A stretch of 64,000 nucleotides of DNA from Rhodospirillales bacterium (GCA_028345065.1 JAOMCN010000008.1:1-64000); one strand, 5' to 3'; counted from the first letter of the stretch, positions 9,083-18,877 are shown. The notes: a model not told the origin generated them from the sequence alone. Made by a program: numbers and translations.

Positions 9083-10288
9083 TTAATCAAACGTAGCCAC
9101 CTTTGATCCCCTACCCTCCAATAACGCCCGCGCAACCCAAGCGTGAAAAGCGTGTGTCGTCTGTTCCATCACTGGTGAAAAGACACCGCCCTTAAAACCT
9201 GGAGATTGACGACCGCGTTGCATGCTTTCCACGGCACTCCTGTCTTCTAGAAAAATGCTTTGCCATTGTTTGCGATTGGTCTCCCTGGCGGCATCAAATG
9301 AGGATTTCCGGACTGCTTCGTCATAATAAAATATTTTGAGCCGCTCATGGGTTCGTCTTGAGTCTTCAGGCGTGATCAGAACAGCATAAAAGTGGTCCCG
9401 ATGAATACCCAAGAGAACATTCGGATAAAGGGCAATATACTCCGCGCGGGTCTCCCAAAATAAGGACAAGCCTGGAGCGGTTGGAAATTCTTTGACCTCA
9501 TGGGAGAAACTCGGCGAATAGCTATCACTCCCCTGACCCGAGAAATTCTCGCCTACAATTGAATAGTGACTTTCTAGTGGTGAATAGCTATTCAAGTTTG
9601 GGTGAACCCAAGGCAAATGATACGCCTCACAATAGTTTTCAATTGCGAGTTTCCAGTTACAGTCAATTTCGAGGGTGATGGTACTGTCAACGCCGGTATG
9701 GACAAGCGGGATACCCTCAAATTCTTTCCACCGCTGCACGACGGGAGAAATATACTCACTGAATTCCGGTGCCAAGCCAGATAGGTCTATAAAGACAAGA
9801 TTGAACCATTCGGCGCTTCGCACTTTACTGAGTGCAACGCTATGTTTGTCAAGGTACGGGCATGAATGCTTCCCTGGTCCGCCTATATGGGGTGATGAAA
9901 TAAGTTCTCCTTCCAAGCCGTATGACCAGCTGTGGTAGGGGCAAACAACGGATTTCTTGACCGTTTTTGGCTCCTCCACAAGGATGCGTCCCCGGTGACT
10001 GCAGACGTTATGGAAAACCCGGATCACGCTATCCACGCCACGGACCATGAAAAGCGGTAAACCAGAAAATTCAAACGGGAAAAGATCACCAATAGATGGC
10101 ACATCCGTAACAAACCCAGCGCAAACCCACCCCTCACCGAACAATCGCCGCTGTTCAGCTTCGATGCTTGCTGGTTCGGTATAACATGCATTGGGAAGGC
10201 CTCGCGCCGTCTCAATGGGTCCAAAAACCTGCTTCAAAGCATCAACAGATGGTTCGAGCTGGTAGCCTAAAATATTTTCAATACTCAA
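9083..10288 (-). CDS. Rieske-type ring-hydroxylating oxygenase alpha subunit
   Basis: A 401-residue Rieske non-heme iron oxygenase. The 2Fe-2S ligands are C96-x-H98 and C116-xx-H119 (CSHRG and CPYHSW). The mononuclear iron motif is in NWKLAIENYCEAYHLPWVHP (211-230), with E221, H224 and H229 in the usual places. It has no beta subunit next to it, as in the phthalate-type or monooxygenase-like homomeric members. Its start overlaps the end of the upstream LigB-like gene by four bases (ATGA), so the two are coupled. The expected role is to hydroxylate an aromatic or quaternary-amine substrate; a separate reductase is not visible nearby. Confidence 0.87.
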   Translation of the reverse strand: MSIENILGYQLEPSVDALKQVFGPIETARGLPNACYTEPASIEAEQRRLFGEGWVCAGFVTDVPSIGDLFPFEFSGLPLFMVRGVDSVIRVFHNVCSHRGRILVEEPKTVKKSVVCPYHSWSYGLEGELISSPHIGGPGKHSCPYLDKHSVALSKVRSAEWFNLVFIDLSGLAPEFSEYISPVVQRWKEFEGIPLVHTGVDSTITLEIDCNWKLAIENYCEAYHLPWVHPNLNSYSPLESHYSIVGENFSGQGSDSYSPSFSHEVKEFPTAPGLSLFWETRAEYIALYPNVLLGIHRDHFYAVLITPEDSRRTHERLKIFYYDEAVRKSSFDAARETNRKQWQSIFLEDRSAVESMQRGRQSPGFKGGVFSPVMEQTTHAFHAWVARALLEGRGSKVATFD

Positions 10289-11343
10289 GATTTTCCACCA
10301 TCGAGCCCAAGGTTCAGACGCGCCAAAAACGGTACCAGCGGATGAACTCCCATTGCCAACATGGCTGATACATCCATCTTGATTAGTGAATTTCGCTGTT
10401 CCGGGATCAAGTTAAAACGGTCTGCATACGCTGTTGGACTCTCCAAATACTGGTCGCGTTCATGTGTACCATGTGCTAGCCCATGTAACGCAGAAGTAAG
10501 TGCCACTAACTCTGGCTTGATTGACGGATAGTGTGCCTGATAATCCTCCGCTTGTGACTTGAACCAAGCGAGTGAAGCGTAGTTGTGATGCCAACTAGGT
10601 TCCATTGAGACCACATCTGGTTTGCGCTCGCCTAACATGCCGGCGGCACAGGCCCAACAACGCAACTCGATGTTACCGTTCTCGTCGAGCTCAGCTTCAT
10701 CGTACCCAGCCAAAGATTTAAGGTTACCTTCTGCAATTCTTGCAAGCACCCTCTTATCCCAAGATAAAGCGGGGTTACTATAGCGATCAGTGCCAGGAAA
10801 ATGTGACATTCCACCACTCGCAAGTACCACCGTGCGCAAACCCATCGCTGTGACACAAAGCTCCAGCGCCTGCCCAAAGGCGTAGCAACGTTCTGGGGTG
10901 GGCTGCGGCGGTAAATATGCGTTCACATAGATTGGTAAAACTGGCGAAGTCACACCGAGATGGGTGAGAGGAATACCTGTTGCGTAGTCAATACGTGCCG
11001 TACTGGTGAAGGCGGGGTCAAAGCCTTGCTTATAGAGTCGGCGGACCAATTCTAACGCAATCTCTCCCTGGATCTTCCAGTGGAAACTATGCCCGGCAAA
11101 ATTGCCCGACGCCTCGCCACCCACATGCAGCGTAAATGGCGGTGCGGTGTTGTGGAAAAATTGCTCTGCGTGATCATTGGAGAAGATTATCCAAAGATCA
11201 GGCTCTAACGCCTTCAGTTTTTTCCCAATTTTCGCGGCCACCTTTTTAACACGGGCGACGGTTTTCTTGTCTTCCGTTTCCGGCATAGTGAAAAACTGTG
11301 GTGCATGAGGCAACATCGCCCCACCGACAATCGTGGTATGCAT
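10285..11343 (-). CDS. LigB-family extradiol dioxygenase-like protein
   Basis: A 352-residue protein of the class III extradiol dioxygenase (LigB/MEMO-like) superfamily. It begins MHTTIVGGAMLPHAPQF; H13 is the expected first iron ligand. The NDHAEQFF segment near residue 60 gives the second histidine, and SGGMSHFPG near residue 190 carries the family's later active-site histidine. These enzymes open catechol- or protocatechuate-type rings. It is the first gene of a two-gene unit with the Rieske oxygenase, which could supply the dihydroxylated substrate after dehydrogenation. The C-terminal 60 residues resemble a fused LigA-type helical segment (PTAYADRFNLIPEQRNSL), as in some single-chain enzymes. 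Confidence 0.8.
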   Translation of the reverse strand: MHTTIVGGAMLPHAPQFFTMPETEDKKTVARVKKVAAKIGKKLKALEPDLWIIFSNDHAEQFFHNTAPPFTLHVGGEASGNFAGHSFHWKIQGEIALELVRRLYKQGFDPAFTSTARIDYATGIPLTHLGVTSPVLPIYVNAYLPPQPTPERCYAFGQALELCVTAMGLRTVVLASGGMSHFPGTDRYSNPALSWDKRVLARIAEGNLKSLAGYDEAELDENGNIELRCWACAAGMLGERKPDVVSMEPSWHHNYASLAWFKSQAEDYQAHYPSIKPELVALTSALHGLAHGTHERDQYLESPTAYADRFNLIPEQRNSLIKMDVSAMLAMGVHPLVPFLARLNLGLDGGKS

Positions 11344-11437
11344 GGCCTAGGCCTCCCCCGACATCATGATATTGTTACATTACTTCAATGTTACCCACTG
11401 AGAAAAGCTCTTAAACATTTGTAGCCGTGGTTACATA

Positions 11438-11478
11438 AATGTTTGTCTCTCAAGACCTTTGCTCCTCGATTACTATAC
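11438..11478 (+). repeat. 41-bp direct repeat, left copy
   Basis: It begins AATGTTTGTCTCTCAAGACC and is repeated at the far side of the ABC transporter with 39 of 41 bases identical. It lies between the LigB-like gene and the terminal permease gene, about 45 bases beyond that gene's stop. Confidence 0.85.
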
Positions 11479-11523
11479 GTTTGGGTGATTTTCATGACCG
11501 CTCTCCATTCGGGTCGTTTCGAC

Positions 11524-12330
11524 TCATGCCCGCCACCGCAAGAGTCGGCGTTCCAGCCGGCCCAATGCCCCCCGCTCTATCAGTTCCATCAGAATCGTGA
11601 ACAGGATGGCAAGCGCCAACATCTCCCGCATGCGGAGCAGGCGGAAGGACTGGAAGATCGCGGCCCCCAGTCCTTCGGGCTGGCCGAGAGCTTCAACCAC
11701 GACCACCAGTTTCCAGGAGAGCGCGAAGGAATTCCGAACGGCGGTCAGAAGAGCCGGGACCAATTGGGGAACCAGATTAGCCCAGAACGCCTCCCAAAAC
11801 GGGATGCGATACACCTGGACCATCTCGTCCAACGTTAAGTCTCGGGCCTGCACGCTGGATCGAACGATGTTGGTGACGAAGGGCGTTATGGCAATAGTCA
11901 ACGCCACGAATCCCGCCTGTTCCCCTATGCCTAGCGCCAGGATGGTGAAAATGATGTAGACCGGGTCCGGGACCGCCAACCCGATGGAAAGCAGGGGTCG
12001 AAAAAACGCATCGGCTCTCCGGGAGAGCCCGACCAGAATTCCCAAGACGGAACCTACGACCGTCGCTCCCGCAAACGCAGAGAGCACCCTCCAGAGAGTT
12101 AGCAAGAGATCTTGATAAAACTCCCCTGAGCCAAGGGCTCGATACATGGCAATGACGGTGTCAACCGGCGTCGGGATCCATGGACGAACGATGATGGAAA
12201 GAATGATCCACACGACCAACAGGCTGGCGAACGCCGCCATGGTCCCCCCCATCTTGTTGAACAGACTCCGTCGTTCCACCGTGGAGTCGTTCCCCCCCCA
12301 CAACGGCCTCGCCGTCCATCCCGTCGTCAT
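11524..12330 (-). CDS. ABC transporter permease (SsuC/TauC type)
   Basis: A 268-residue inner-membrane permease with about six hydrophobic segments and the BPD-transport EAA-like loop EAFWANLVPQLVPALLTAV. It belongs to the SsuC/TauC/ThiX group, which takes up sulfonates, taurine, pyrimidine precursors or aromatic acids. It is the last gene of a leftward operon of two permeases, an ATPase and a binding protein. The ATG is close behind the ATPase gene. Two different permeases in one operon suggest a heterodimeric channel. Confidence 0.82.
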   Translation of the reverse strand: MTTGWTARPLWGGNDSTVERRSLFNKMGGTMAAFASLLVVWIILSIIVRPWIPTPVDTVIAMYRALGSGEFYQDLLLTLWRVLSAFAGATVVGSVLGILVGLSRRADAFFRPLLSIGLAVPDPVYIIFTILALGIGEQAGFVALTIAITPFVTNIVRSSVQARDLTLDEMVQVYRIPFWEAFWANLVPQLVPALLTAVRNSFALSWKLVVVVEALGQPEGLGAAIFQSFRLLRMREMLALAILFTILMELIERGALGRLERRLLRWRA

Positions 12331-12347
12331 TCATGCGGTTCGGCATT

Positions 12348-13124
12348 TCACGTTTTCTCTAGCTCCCATACGCCGAGCACCCTTTTCACAATCTCCGCTT
12401 CAACTTGGCCAATGCGCGGATCCTCATAGTCGCGAGGTCGGCCGATGGGCACCGAATAGCTGTCATCCACGTTGGCCGGTCCCCGTGTAAGGAAAATGAT
12501 CCTGTCGGCGAGGAAGGTGGCCTCCCGTATGGAGTGCGTCACGAAAACGATGGTTGCGCCGGTGCGTTGCCAGATGTCGATGAGTTCCTGTCTGAGTGTC
12601 CGGGCCGTGAGTTCGTCCAGGGTGCTGAAGGGTTCATCCATCATGACGTAGGACGGTTCCACCAGCAGCGCCCGGGCAATGGAAACACGTTGTCGTTCCC
12701 CCCCCGACAAGCGCAGCGGCCATGAGTCCTTGTATCGGGAGATGTGAAGTATCTCCAGGATGTCGTTGATTTTATCGTCCCAGAGCTGCCGGGAAACACT
12801 GGACGCAGCCAGCACCAATTCGAGATTCTTCTTCACGGATCGCCATGGCAGCAAACGATGTTCTTGGAACACGTAGCCGACATGCGGAGCCTCGCTTTCG
12901 GGGCCATACATACGCCGACCCTCCACCGAGACGGTCCCCCTGGTCGGAGGCAACAGCCCGGACAGCACGTTCAACAAGGTCGACTTGCCACAGCCGGATG
13001 GGCCGAGAATGGCAATGAACTCACCCCTGGCGACGGAGAGATCGATCTTCCCGATGGCCTCTTGATCCTCAAACGAAACACCCAGGTCTTTCACTTCGAG
13101 GACAATGTCGGAACTTTTATTCAT
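12348..13124 (-). CDS. ABC transporter ATP-binding protein (SsuB/TauB type)
   Basis: A 258-residue nitrate/sulfonate/taurine-type ATPase. Walker A is GPSGCGKST, the Q-loop is YVFQEHRLLPW, the signature is LSGGERQRVSIARAL, Walker B is YVMMDEPFS and the switch histidine is in VTHSIREA. It drives the transport by the two flanking permeases and sits between them in the operon, 13 bases from the upstream permease stop. Confidence 0.9.
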   Translation of the reverse strand: MNKSSDIVLEVKDLGVSFEDQEAIGKIDLSVARGEFIAILGPSGCGKSTLLNVLSGLLPPTRGTVSVEGRRMYGPESEAPHVGYVFQEHRLLPWRSVKKNLELVLAASSVSRQLWDDKINDILEILHISRYKDSWPLRLSGGERQRVSIARALLVEPSYVMMDEPFSTLDELTARTLRQELIDIWQRTGATIVFVTHSIREATFLADRIIFLTRGPANVDDSYSVPIGRPRDYEDPRIGQVEAEIVKRVLGVWELEKT

Positions 13125-13137
13125 AAGACCTGTTTCC

Positions 13138-13893
13138 TTAACCTTTTTGCGCGCGCCATTGGAAGACCCGCCGTTCTACCGTCCTCAGCACTCCATACTC
13201 GGCGAACAAGACGAGGGCCATAAAGACCAACAACCAGAGATGTAGTTCGACCAAGAGGAAATAGTCGAAGGCATAGTTGAATTCAGCTCCAAACCCGTTC
13301 TTAGCCGCACCGAAGATTTCCGCCACCACGACGATCTTCCAAGCCAGGGCATGGGCGTTGCGCAGGGCGCTGAAAGTGTATGGAGCGAGGAAGGGCACGA
13401 GGAAATCCCTGATATGACGCAACGTCCCCACGCGATAGATTTTGGCGACGTCATCCAACTTGTGATCGGCGCTCCGCAACCCGTCGAGCAGGCCCACGGT
13501 AATGAAAGGGAAGGTAATGAAGCCAACGACCGCCATGTATCCGATCTCGTCTCTTTTGAATATGGCCAGAGCCATGATCGCGGCGATGGCGCTCGGCGTA
13601 CGCAGCGCGAAACTGACGTAGACAGACAGGAATTGATGCGCCATCGGGCTGCGGTGTATCGCAAAGGCAGAGGCCATACCCAGGAGGATGCCCCCACCCA
13701 ACCCCACGAGGACGCGCTGAAACGTAACCCCCATGTGGAACCAGGTCTCGGGGTCGCCAAGAAACTGGGGCAAGGCCCGGGCGACCTCCAGGGGATTGGC
13801 GATGAACTTGGTATGGCTGAAGCCAAACCACCATACCGCGATCAGCAGCAGGATTGCACTTATCGACCATAGTAATTCACTCGTTCGTGTCAT
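13138..13893 (-). CDS. ABC transporter permease (SsuC/TauC type)
   Basis: A 251-residue inner-membrane permease with several hydrophobic segments and an EAA-type cytoplasmic loop near residue 160. It is only distantly like the other permease of this operon, so the pore is probably a heterodimer. It lies 290 bases after the binding-protein gene and 13 bases before the ATPase gene. Confidence 0.82.
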   Translation of the reverse strand: MTRTSELLWSISAILLLIAVWWFGFSHTKFIANPLEVARALPQFLGDPETWFHMGVTFQRVLVGLGGGILLGMASAFAIHRSPMAHQFLSVYVSFALRTPSAIAAIMALAIFKRDEIGYMAVVGFITFPFITVGLLDGLRSADHKLDDVAKIYRVGTLRHIRDFLVPFLAPYTFSALRNAHALAWKIVVVAEIFGAAKNGFGAEFNYAFDYFLLVELHLWLLVFMALVLFAEYGVLRTVERRVFQWRAQKG

Positions 13894-14184
13894 CGATCCG
13901 TCCCAGTAATAAGAGCGGTTTCCAGGAATATGTAATAAATTTGATTGATTCTCATGGATTTCATTCAGGCAGGATGCGGTGGACAGTCTGGATATGGGCG
14001 AATACCGCCACCCGGCAGGGCGCCGGTTTACACTACCGTGGGCCGAGGGATTTCGCGCGCTGGCATCGTTTCTTGATCTTGTCCGGTGTCTCTCATGGTA
14101 AGTCAGACATCTTGTCGCCAGCGCGCGGAATATTTTCCCTCAATTAGTTCTATCTACCAGAAACCTTCCGGGGTATCCGGTTTC

Positions 14185-15210
14185 CTACGGCCGCGGGCCG
14201 ATGAAGTCCTCGAGAGTGACCATGACCCCATCGGGCACCGCTTTGATTAGAATCTTGTCGCTGGCCATCTTCGCAAGTAAAGCTTCGGCCTTGCCGATGA
14301 TTTCTTTGGACCAATCGTTGGTGAAGTACGGCGTTGAGCGGGCGTTCTCGATAAGGACGTCGAGAACCTTATCACTCTTAATGGACAGCCCTTTCGTGAT
14401 GTAGGGCTTGCGAAGGATTTCGTAATTCGTGTCCTTGAGCATCTTTATCGCCTCGTCGTACGCGTCCCGGACCGCATAGGCGAGCTTGGGATTCGCCTTC
14501 AGCCATTTTTCGCGGGCCACCATATTCGTAATCCAAGTTGCGTAGCCTTCCGGGGACGCCACAAACGCCTTATGCGTTTGCATAAGATATCTGCCCGGCG
14601 CACTGACGATGGCCTTGCTCACGAACGCCTCGAAGTCGAAGATTGCCTCAACCTCGCCGGCATCCAGCAACTTGACGAGAGCCGCGGGACCGGTCTCAAC
14701 CATCTTGTACTCTTTGGTAACGTCGAAGCCATACAGATTGTTCACGACGATCCGAATGAACGTGGTGGTCCCGGAATCGAACCCGAAGTGGCCCACTTTC
14801 TTGCCGATCAGGTCCTTGGGCGTCTTGTAGGGGGAATCCTTTTTGACCACGATGCCGGTATAATGGTTGCCGACCGGATAAAAGGCGGTGATCTTGAAGC
14901 CCTCGGTCCGAGCGATAGCGACACCCGCGATATCGTTGTCCATGGCGATATCCGAATTGCCCACCAGGAAGTTCTGAGAAGCGCCCTCGTGCGGCGGGAA
15001 CTCGAACTCGCCTTTAAAGCCGTGTTTCTTGTCGAGGCCTTCGTTGGCCATGATCATCAACGGGATTCCGCCGACGCTTCCGCTTACCGCCTGCAAGCGA
15101 ACCGTCTGGAGTTCCGCCGCCATGACAGGGGCCGTAGTGATAACCGTAAAAACCGCCCCCATCAATAATGGAACAACCAGTTTTAAGCTTTTGGATATGA
15201 ACGTTCTCAT
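14185..15210 (-). CDS. ABC transporter substrate-binding protein (NMT1/SsuA-like)
   Basis: A 341-residue periplasmic binding protein of the NMT1/SsuA family. It starts with a clear signal peptide (positive MRTFISKSLK, then a hydrophobic core ending near VMAA, residue 32). The mature part has the SGSVGGIPLMIMANEGLDKKH opening typical of the family. It delivers a small solute, such as a sulfonate, an aromatic acid or a thiamin precursor, to the permeases. It is the first gene of the operon, and the promoter should lie in the 400 bases to its right. Confidence 0.84.
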   Translation of the reverse strand: MRTFISKSLKLVVPLLMGAVFTVITTAPVMAAELQTVRLQAVSGSVGGIPLMIMANEGLDKKHGFKGEFEFPPHEGASQNFLVGNSDIAMDNDIAGVAIARTEGFKITAFYPVGNHYTGIVVKKDSPYKTPKDLIGKKVGHFGFDSGTTTFIRIVVNNLYGFDVTKEYKMVETGPAALVKLLDAGEVEAIFDFEAFVSKAIVSAPGRYLMQTHKAFVASPEGYATWITNMVAREKWLKANPKLAYAVRDAYDEAIKMLKDTNYEILRKPYITKGLSIKSDKVLDVLIENARSTPYFTNDWSKEIIGKAEALLAKMASDKILIKAVPDGVMVTLEDFIGPRP

Positions 15211-15611
15211 TTCATGCTCCCTAGTTTTGGGACAATGGCCTCAAACATGTCTTTCAACCGGATGAAGCCGAAGAGTCCCATGTTGAGACAACCAAGGTTT
15301 GGTCATCTAAAAACCATATTAAATCATTAAAATACAGAACTTCAAACCGTTCTATCGATAAATCAAAGAGTTTAACCACAAGCCGATAATGCCGCGCCTC
15401 TTATTGAACTGTTCCACGCCGACCATCTTACAATGTTTGTCTCTCAAGACCTTTACTCCTCGATTTCTATACTTTTTTTAATTACAAACTTTTACTACTT
15501 TCATGTTCTTTACCAGAAGCAAGCTCGACCAATTGAGAGACGGTTGTTAAGATTGCACTTACACCATTTAGAGGCCGACGTTCTCAATGTTGGTCAAGAA
15601 CTGGAGAAACC
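15211..15611. other. Intergenic region with the divergent promoters
   Basis: There is no gene here. The region separates the leftward transporter operon from the rightward 2OG oxygenase gene and contains the right copy of the 41-bp repeat followed by a T/A-rich tract. Apart from the repeat no defined operator or hairpin is evident. Confidence 0.6.
15432..15472 (+). repeat. 41-bp direct repeat, right copy
   Basis: It matches the left copy except for A in place of G at position 24 and T in place of A at position 35. It lies 140 bases before the 2OG oxygenase start and may also act in that gene's promoter region. Confidence 0.85.
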
Positions 15612-16613
15612 ATGACTAATGTTGGGGTACCCCTTATCGACCTATCACCCTCTTATAATGGAACATTTGATGGGAAAAAGATGGTGGCCGAGCAAATTAA
15701 TTCAGCGTGCATGGATCTTGGTTTTTTTGCCATTGCCGGACACGGCGTCGAGATGTCGCTTATCAATGAGTTTCGCAAAATTAGCCATGAGTTCTTTGAG
15801 CAACCTCTGGAAAATAAAATGAAATTCACTCATCCCGTAGACGGGACACCTCGCGGTTATCGCGTTTTTTCCGGAGAAGCACTCGGAAGAGCATCGATCG
15901 CTGGTGAACCCCCAGACTTGAAAGAATTTTACCATATTGGTCCCAACGAATGGCCCGATGACGAATACCACACGAGTAGAGAAGGTCAGAAATATTTCAT
16001 ACCAAATATTTGGCCTGATCGCCCATCAGGGTTTAAAAGCATTGCTCTTAATTATTACCGGGAAATGGAAATACTTGAGAAACATTTGATGCAGATATCG
16101 GCTATTGCGCTAGGCATAAATCAAAATTACTTCGATGATAAGATGGATAAACATGTCAGCGCAATGCGAGTTAATTACTACCCACCGCAACGACAATCGC
16201 CAATGAAGGGGCAACTCCGTGCGGGTCCCCATACAGATTACGGAGGGATGACAATCTTAATGGGTGAAGACGAAGTTGGAGGTTTACAGGTGCGTACTCG
16301 TCAAGGTGATTGGATTGAAGTTCAAACTCGGCCCGAATTTTTTGTCATAAATATTGGTGATTTGCTGATGCAATGGACCAACGACAAATGGATATCAAAT
16401 CTTCATCGTGTCTCCAACCCTCCATCAGAGGTGGCCACATCTGCACGTAGAATTTCAATCGTATTTTTTCATCAACCAAATTATGATGCTCTTATACGAT
16501 GTATTCCAACATGTACTGACAGAAAAAACCCTCCTCGTTATAAACCCGTGCTTTCGGGTAATTACCGCGACCAAAAATATACTGATACTTTGCTCTCTAA
16601 TTTGGAAAAATAG
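15612..16613 (+). CDS. 2-oxoglutarate/Fe(II)-dependent oxygenase (IPNS-like)
   Basis: A 333-residue member of the isopenicillin N synthase-like family. The iron facial triad is H207-x-D209 in HTDYGG and H265 in LHRV, and the oxoglutarate-binding RxS is R280-I-S282. The N-terminal DIOX_N domain (VPLIDLSPSYNGT and GFFAIAGHG) is complete. Such enzymes hydroxylate or desaturate small molecules with oxygen and 2-oxoglutarate. The ATG follows AACTGGAGAAACC, a good ribosome binding site. The substrate is unknown. A glycosyltransferase gene follows at about 110 bases on the same strand. Confidence 0.87.
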   Translation: MTNVGVPLIDLSPSYNGTFDGKKMVAEQINSACMDLGFFAIAGHGVEMSLINEFRKISHEFFEQPLENKMKFTHPVDGTPRGYRVFSGEALGRASIAGEPPDLKEFYHIGPNEWPDDEYHTSREGQKYFIPNIWPDRPSGFKSIALNYYREMEILEKHLMQISAIALGINQNYFDDKMDKHVSAMRVNYYPPQRQSPMKGQLRAGPHTDYGGMTILMGEDEVGGLQVRTRQGDWIEVQTRPEFFVINIGDLLMQWTNDKWISNLHRVSNPPSEVATSARRISIVFFHQPNYDALIRCIPTCTDRKNPPRYKPVLSGNYRDQKYTDTLLSNLEK

Positions 16614-16720
16614 TATCGGTGTGAGAATCCCTGATTCAGAGGATAGCGTGGCTTGTAGGTTCAATATCATACCATTTGCCGATACAGCACTTAAACTCCT
16701 TGTCGGATAAGTCTAAACTA

Positions 16721-17767
16721 ATGGATCTAAGCATCGTAATTGCTACTAGGAATCGCGCTTCGTCATTAGCCCGGACACTCGACGAATTGTTAAAATTAGA
16801 TAATCCCACTGAAAAAAAAATTGAAGTGATTGTTTCTGACAACGGCTCGTCCGATGCCACGAAGACCATCTGTCAAATGTTTGAAAATCGATTTCCACAT
16901 TTCCGCTATATTTTTGATCGGCGGCCTGGACAATTAGTAGGCTGGCATCGCGCGTTGTTAGCATCCAGATCGGAATTACTTGCTTTCATCGACGATGATG
17001 TTCGTCCCCTTCCCGGTTGGTCCAGTGCCGTGATTGAATGTTTCAATAATGAAGAAGTTGGAATAGCAACCGGAAAAATTCTTCCTGAATTTGAAGAAAA
17101 GCCGCCCCGCTGGCAGAGGGAATTTGTAAAGGAAAATCAATGGGGAATTTGGTCGGCACTATGGGGAATGCTCAATTTTGGTGATGAAATCAAAGAAATA
17201 TCCGCAGGTTTTGTTTGGGGAAGCAATTTTCTTGTTCGTCGAAAAGCTCTAATGGAGGCGGGCGGATTTCATCCGGGAGGCATGCCGGAACATCTTTCTC
17301 ATTTTGTTGGTGATGGCGAAGTTGGCGTGGGACGCAAAATTCAACAGTGTGGCTATAAGGCGCTCTATAACCCTGATGCCGTGGTCGCGCATTATTTGCC
17401 CTCTGCAAGAAGATCCGATCCACATGGAATACGCCATTTAATATTTGGTGAGGGGATGGTTACATCTTACATCTTAATGCGACTATTAGCGGAAGCTAAT
17501 CCGAGTTTGCCGTCTAAGGAGTTAATTGGTCTGGTTGGAAATACTATTGATCCCGAACAAATCTCTAATATTGGACAGTATTATCTAAAGTTGGATAGCA
17601 AGCTTCCAGATGAGCTTAAAAAATTATTTCAGACCAGCGGGAAAGAAGGATTTGACTTCCATCAATCCCGTTTCCAAAGGGATGATCTGTTTAGAAAATG
17701 GGTTCTTACGCCGGACTACTTGAACATAGATACTTGTTATACTCATCCCGAACTCCTCGCACGTTAA
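16721..17767 (+). CDS. Glycosyltransferase family 2
   Basis: A 348-residue GT-A glycosyltransferase. It opens with MDLSIVIATRNRASSLARTL, the classic family 2 start, has SDNGSSD for nucleotide binding and FIDDDV as the DxD metal site, and further on RKALMEAGGFHPGG. The ATG (Met before DLSIV) is preferred to an upstream TTG in the same frame because the domain starts there. Its acceptor is unknown; glycan or cell-surface decoration is likely. Confidence 0.8.
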   Translation: MDLSIVIATRNRASSLARTLDELLKLDNPTEKKIEVIVSDNGSSDATKTICQMFENRFPHFRYIFDRRPGQLVGWHRALLASRSELLAFIDDDVRPLPGWSSAVIECFNNEEVGIATGKILPEFEEKPPRWQREFVKENQWGIWSALWGMLNFGDEIKEISAGFVWGSNFLVRRKALMEAGGFHPGGMPEHLSHFVGDGEVGVGRKIQQCGYKALYNPDAVVAHYLPSARRSDPHGIRHLIFGEGMVTSYILMRLLAEANPSLPSKELIGLVGNTIDPEQISNIGQYYLKLDSKLPDELKKLFQTSGKEGFDFHQSRFQRDDLFRKWVLTPDYLNIDTCYTHPELLAR

Positions 17768-17974
17768 ATAAAATAGGCTCTCACAGATTGGAATAAAAAT
17801 AAATTCCATCACACTCTTTAAACGACATTACCTATTTTTATCTTCCGCCTATTTCCAAAAACTAGCCTGCCAATTTTTCGTCAACTAATTTATAGACACA
17901 CTTTTGATTAATCCGCCCGTTCAAATACATATTTAGAAGTCGTTACCGCAGGCAAGGTACAAATTATCGTTTTA

Positions 17975-18877
17975 CTAGGTGTGATTTATAGATGCTATTT
18001 CTGGCACTTGGTCTTTCTTTTGGGATTCTTCTCTTGTTAAAAGTAATGCTCCTATGATGATAATTACAGTGCCAATCCATGTCCAAATTTCAGGCACCTC
18101 GCCAAACAGTAGGAAACCAAACGCCGTTGCCCAGATTAAACGGAAATAGGACATTGGTTCTACCACCGTTATCTCTCCCAACCTATAGGAATGGGTTTGT
18201 ATTATATGGGCAAAACTCCCCCCTGCACCGAGCATTAACAACCAAAACCATAGTTCTAGGGGTGGCCATTTCCAAAAGAAAAGCGCGGGAAAAAATGAGA
18301 TAAACGTAACCATGAGGCTCATAAAAAAAACGATGGTAACGGGCGTGTCTGTGCGGGTGAGGGATTTTGCCATCAACTTTGAAGTGGCCATGGTAATCCC
18401 CGAGCTCACCACTAGAATCGAGCCTAAACTAATTTCTGCGAATCCAGGCCGTAGAATAACCAGCATACCAATGAACCCAATGGCGATGGCGATCCAACGT
18501 AGTTGTCGAGATGGTTCACCCATAATCAGGATTGCACCAACAGAGGCATAGATAGGGGTAAGAAAGGAAAGTGCCGTGGCGTCAGCCAAAGGGATGAGTG
18601 TAATCGCTATAAACCAAGAAATCATAGATGTAGAATGAATGCCCCCCCTAATAATGTGAAAACTCAATCGGCTGGTACGGAGTTGGTAAAATCCTGATTT
18701 CAGGAATAGTGGCAAAAGCACCACCAATCCAAATAAGTTTCGAAAAAAAACAATTTGAACTGGATGCATCCCCTCATTGGCGACAAACTTCACTACCGAA
18801 TCCAACCCTGACGCGGCGCCAACGGACATAATCATCAGGAAAATTGCAAGTACGTTAGGAGAAAGTTGAAAAGCCAT
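17975..18877 (-). CDS. EamA-family (DMT) transporter
   Basis: A 300-residue, ten-helix drug/metabolite transporter, with two EamA repeats of about 130 residues (LDSVVKFVANEGMHPVQIVFFRN opens the first). It is likely a proton-coupled exporter of amino acids or related metabolites in the inner membrane. It is a single gene with about 200 bases on either side that hold no other gene. Confidence 0.85.
   Translation of the reverse strand: MAFQLSPNVLAIFLMIMSVGAASGLDSVVKFVANEGMHPVQIVFFRNLFGLVVLLPLFLKSGFYQLRTSRLSFHIIRGGIHSTSMISWFIAITLIPLADATALSFLTPIYASVGAILIMGEPSRQLRWIAIAIGFIGMLVILRPGFAEISLGSILVVSSGITMATSKLMAKSLTRTDTPVTIVFFMSLMVTFISFFPALFFWKWPPLELWFWLLMLGAGGSFAHIIQTHSYRLGEITVVEPMSYFRLIWATAFGFLLFGEVPEIWTWIGTVIIIIGALLLTREESQKKDQVPEIASINHT

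Larger units (their letters stand above)
11438..15472. mobile_element. Putative transporter cassette bounded by 41-bp direct repeats
   Basis: A block of about 4 kb holding a complete four-gene ABC transporter lies between two direct copies of a 41-bp sequence that differ at only two positions. The block is visibly much richer in G and C than both flanks and its genes leave long shadow frames on the opposite strand, both signs of a different origin. No transposase or integrase lies inside. The repeats could be target-site or recombination duplications, or regulatory repeats; which is not decidable here. Confidence 0.5.

Noticed and set aside
11524-15210. Several rightward long frames inside the GC-rich transporter block
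   Set aside because: They are antisense shadows of the ABC genes, caused by high GC and rare stops; none matches a family.
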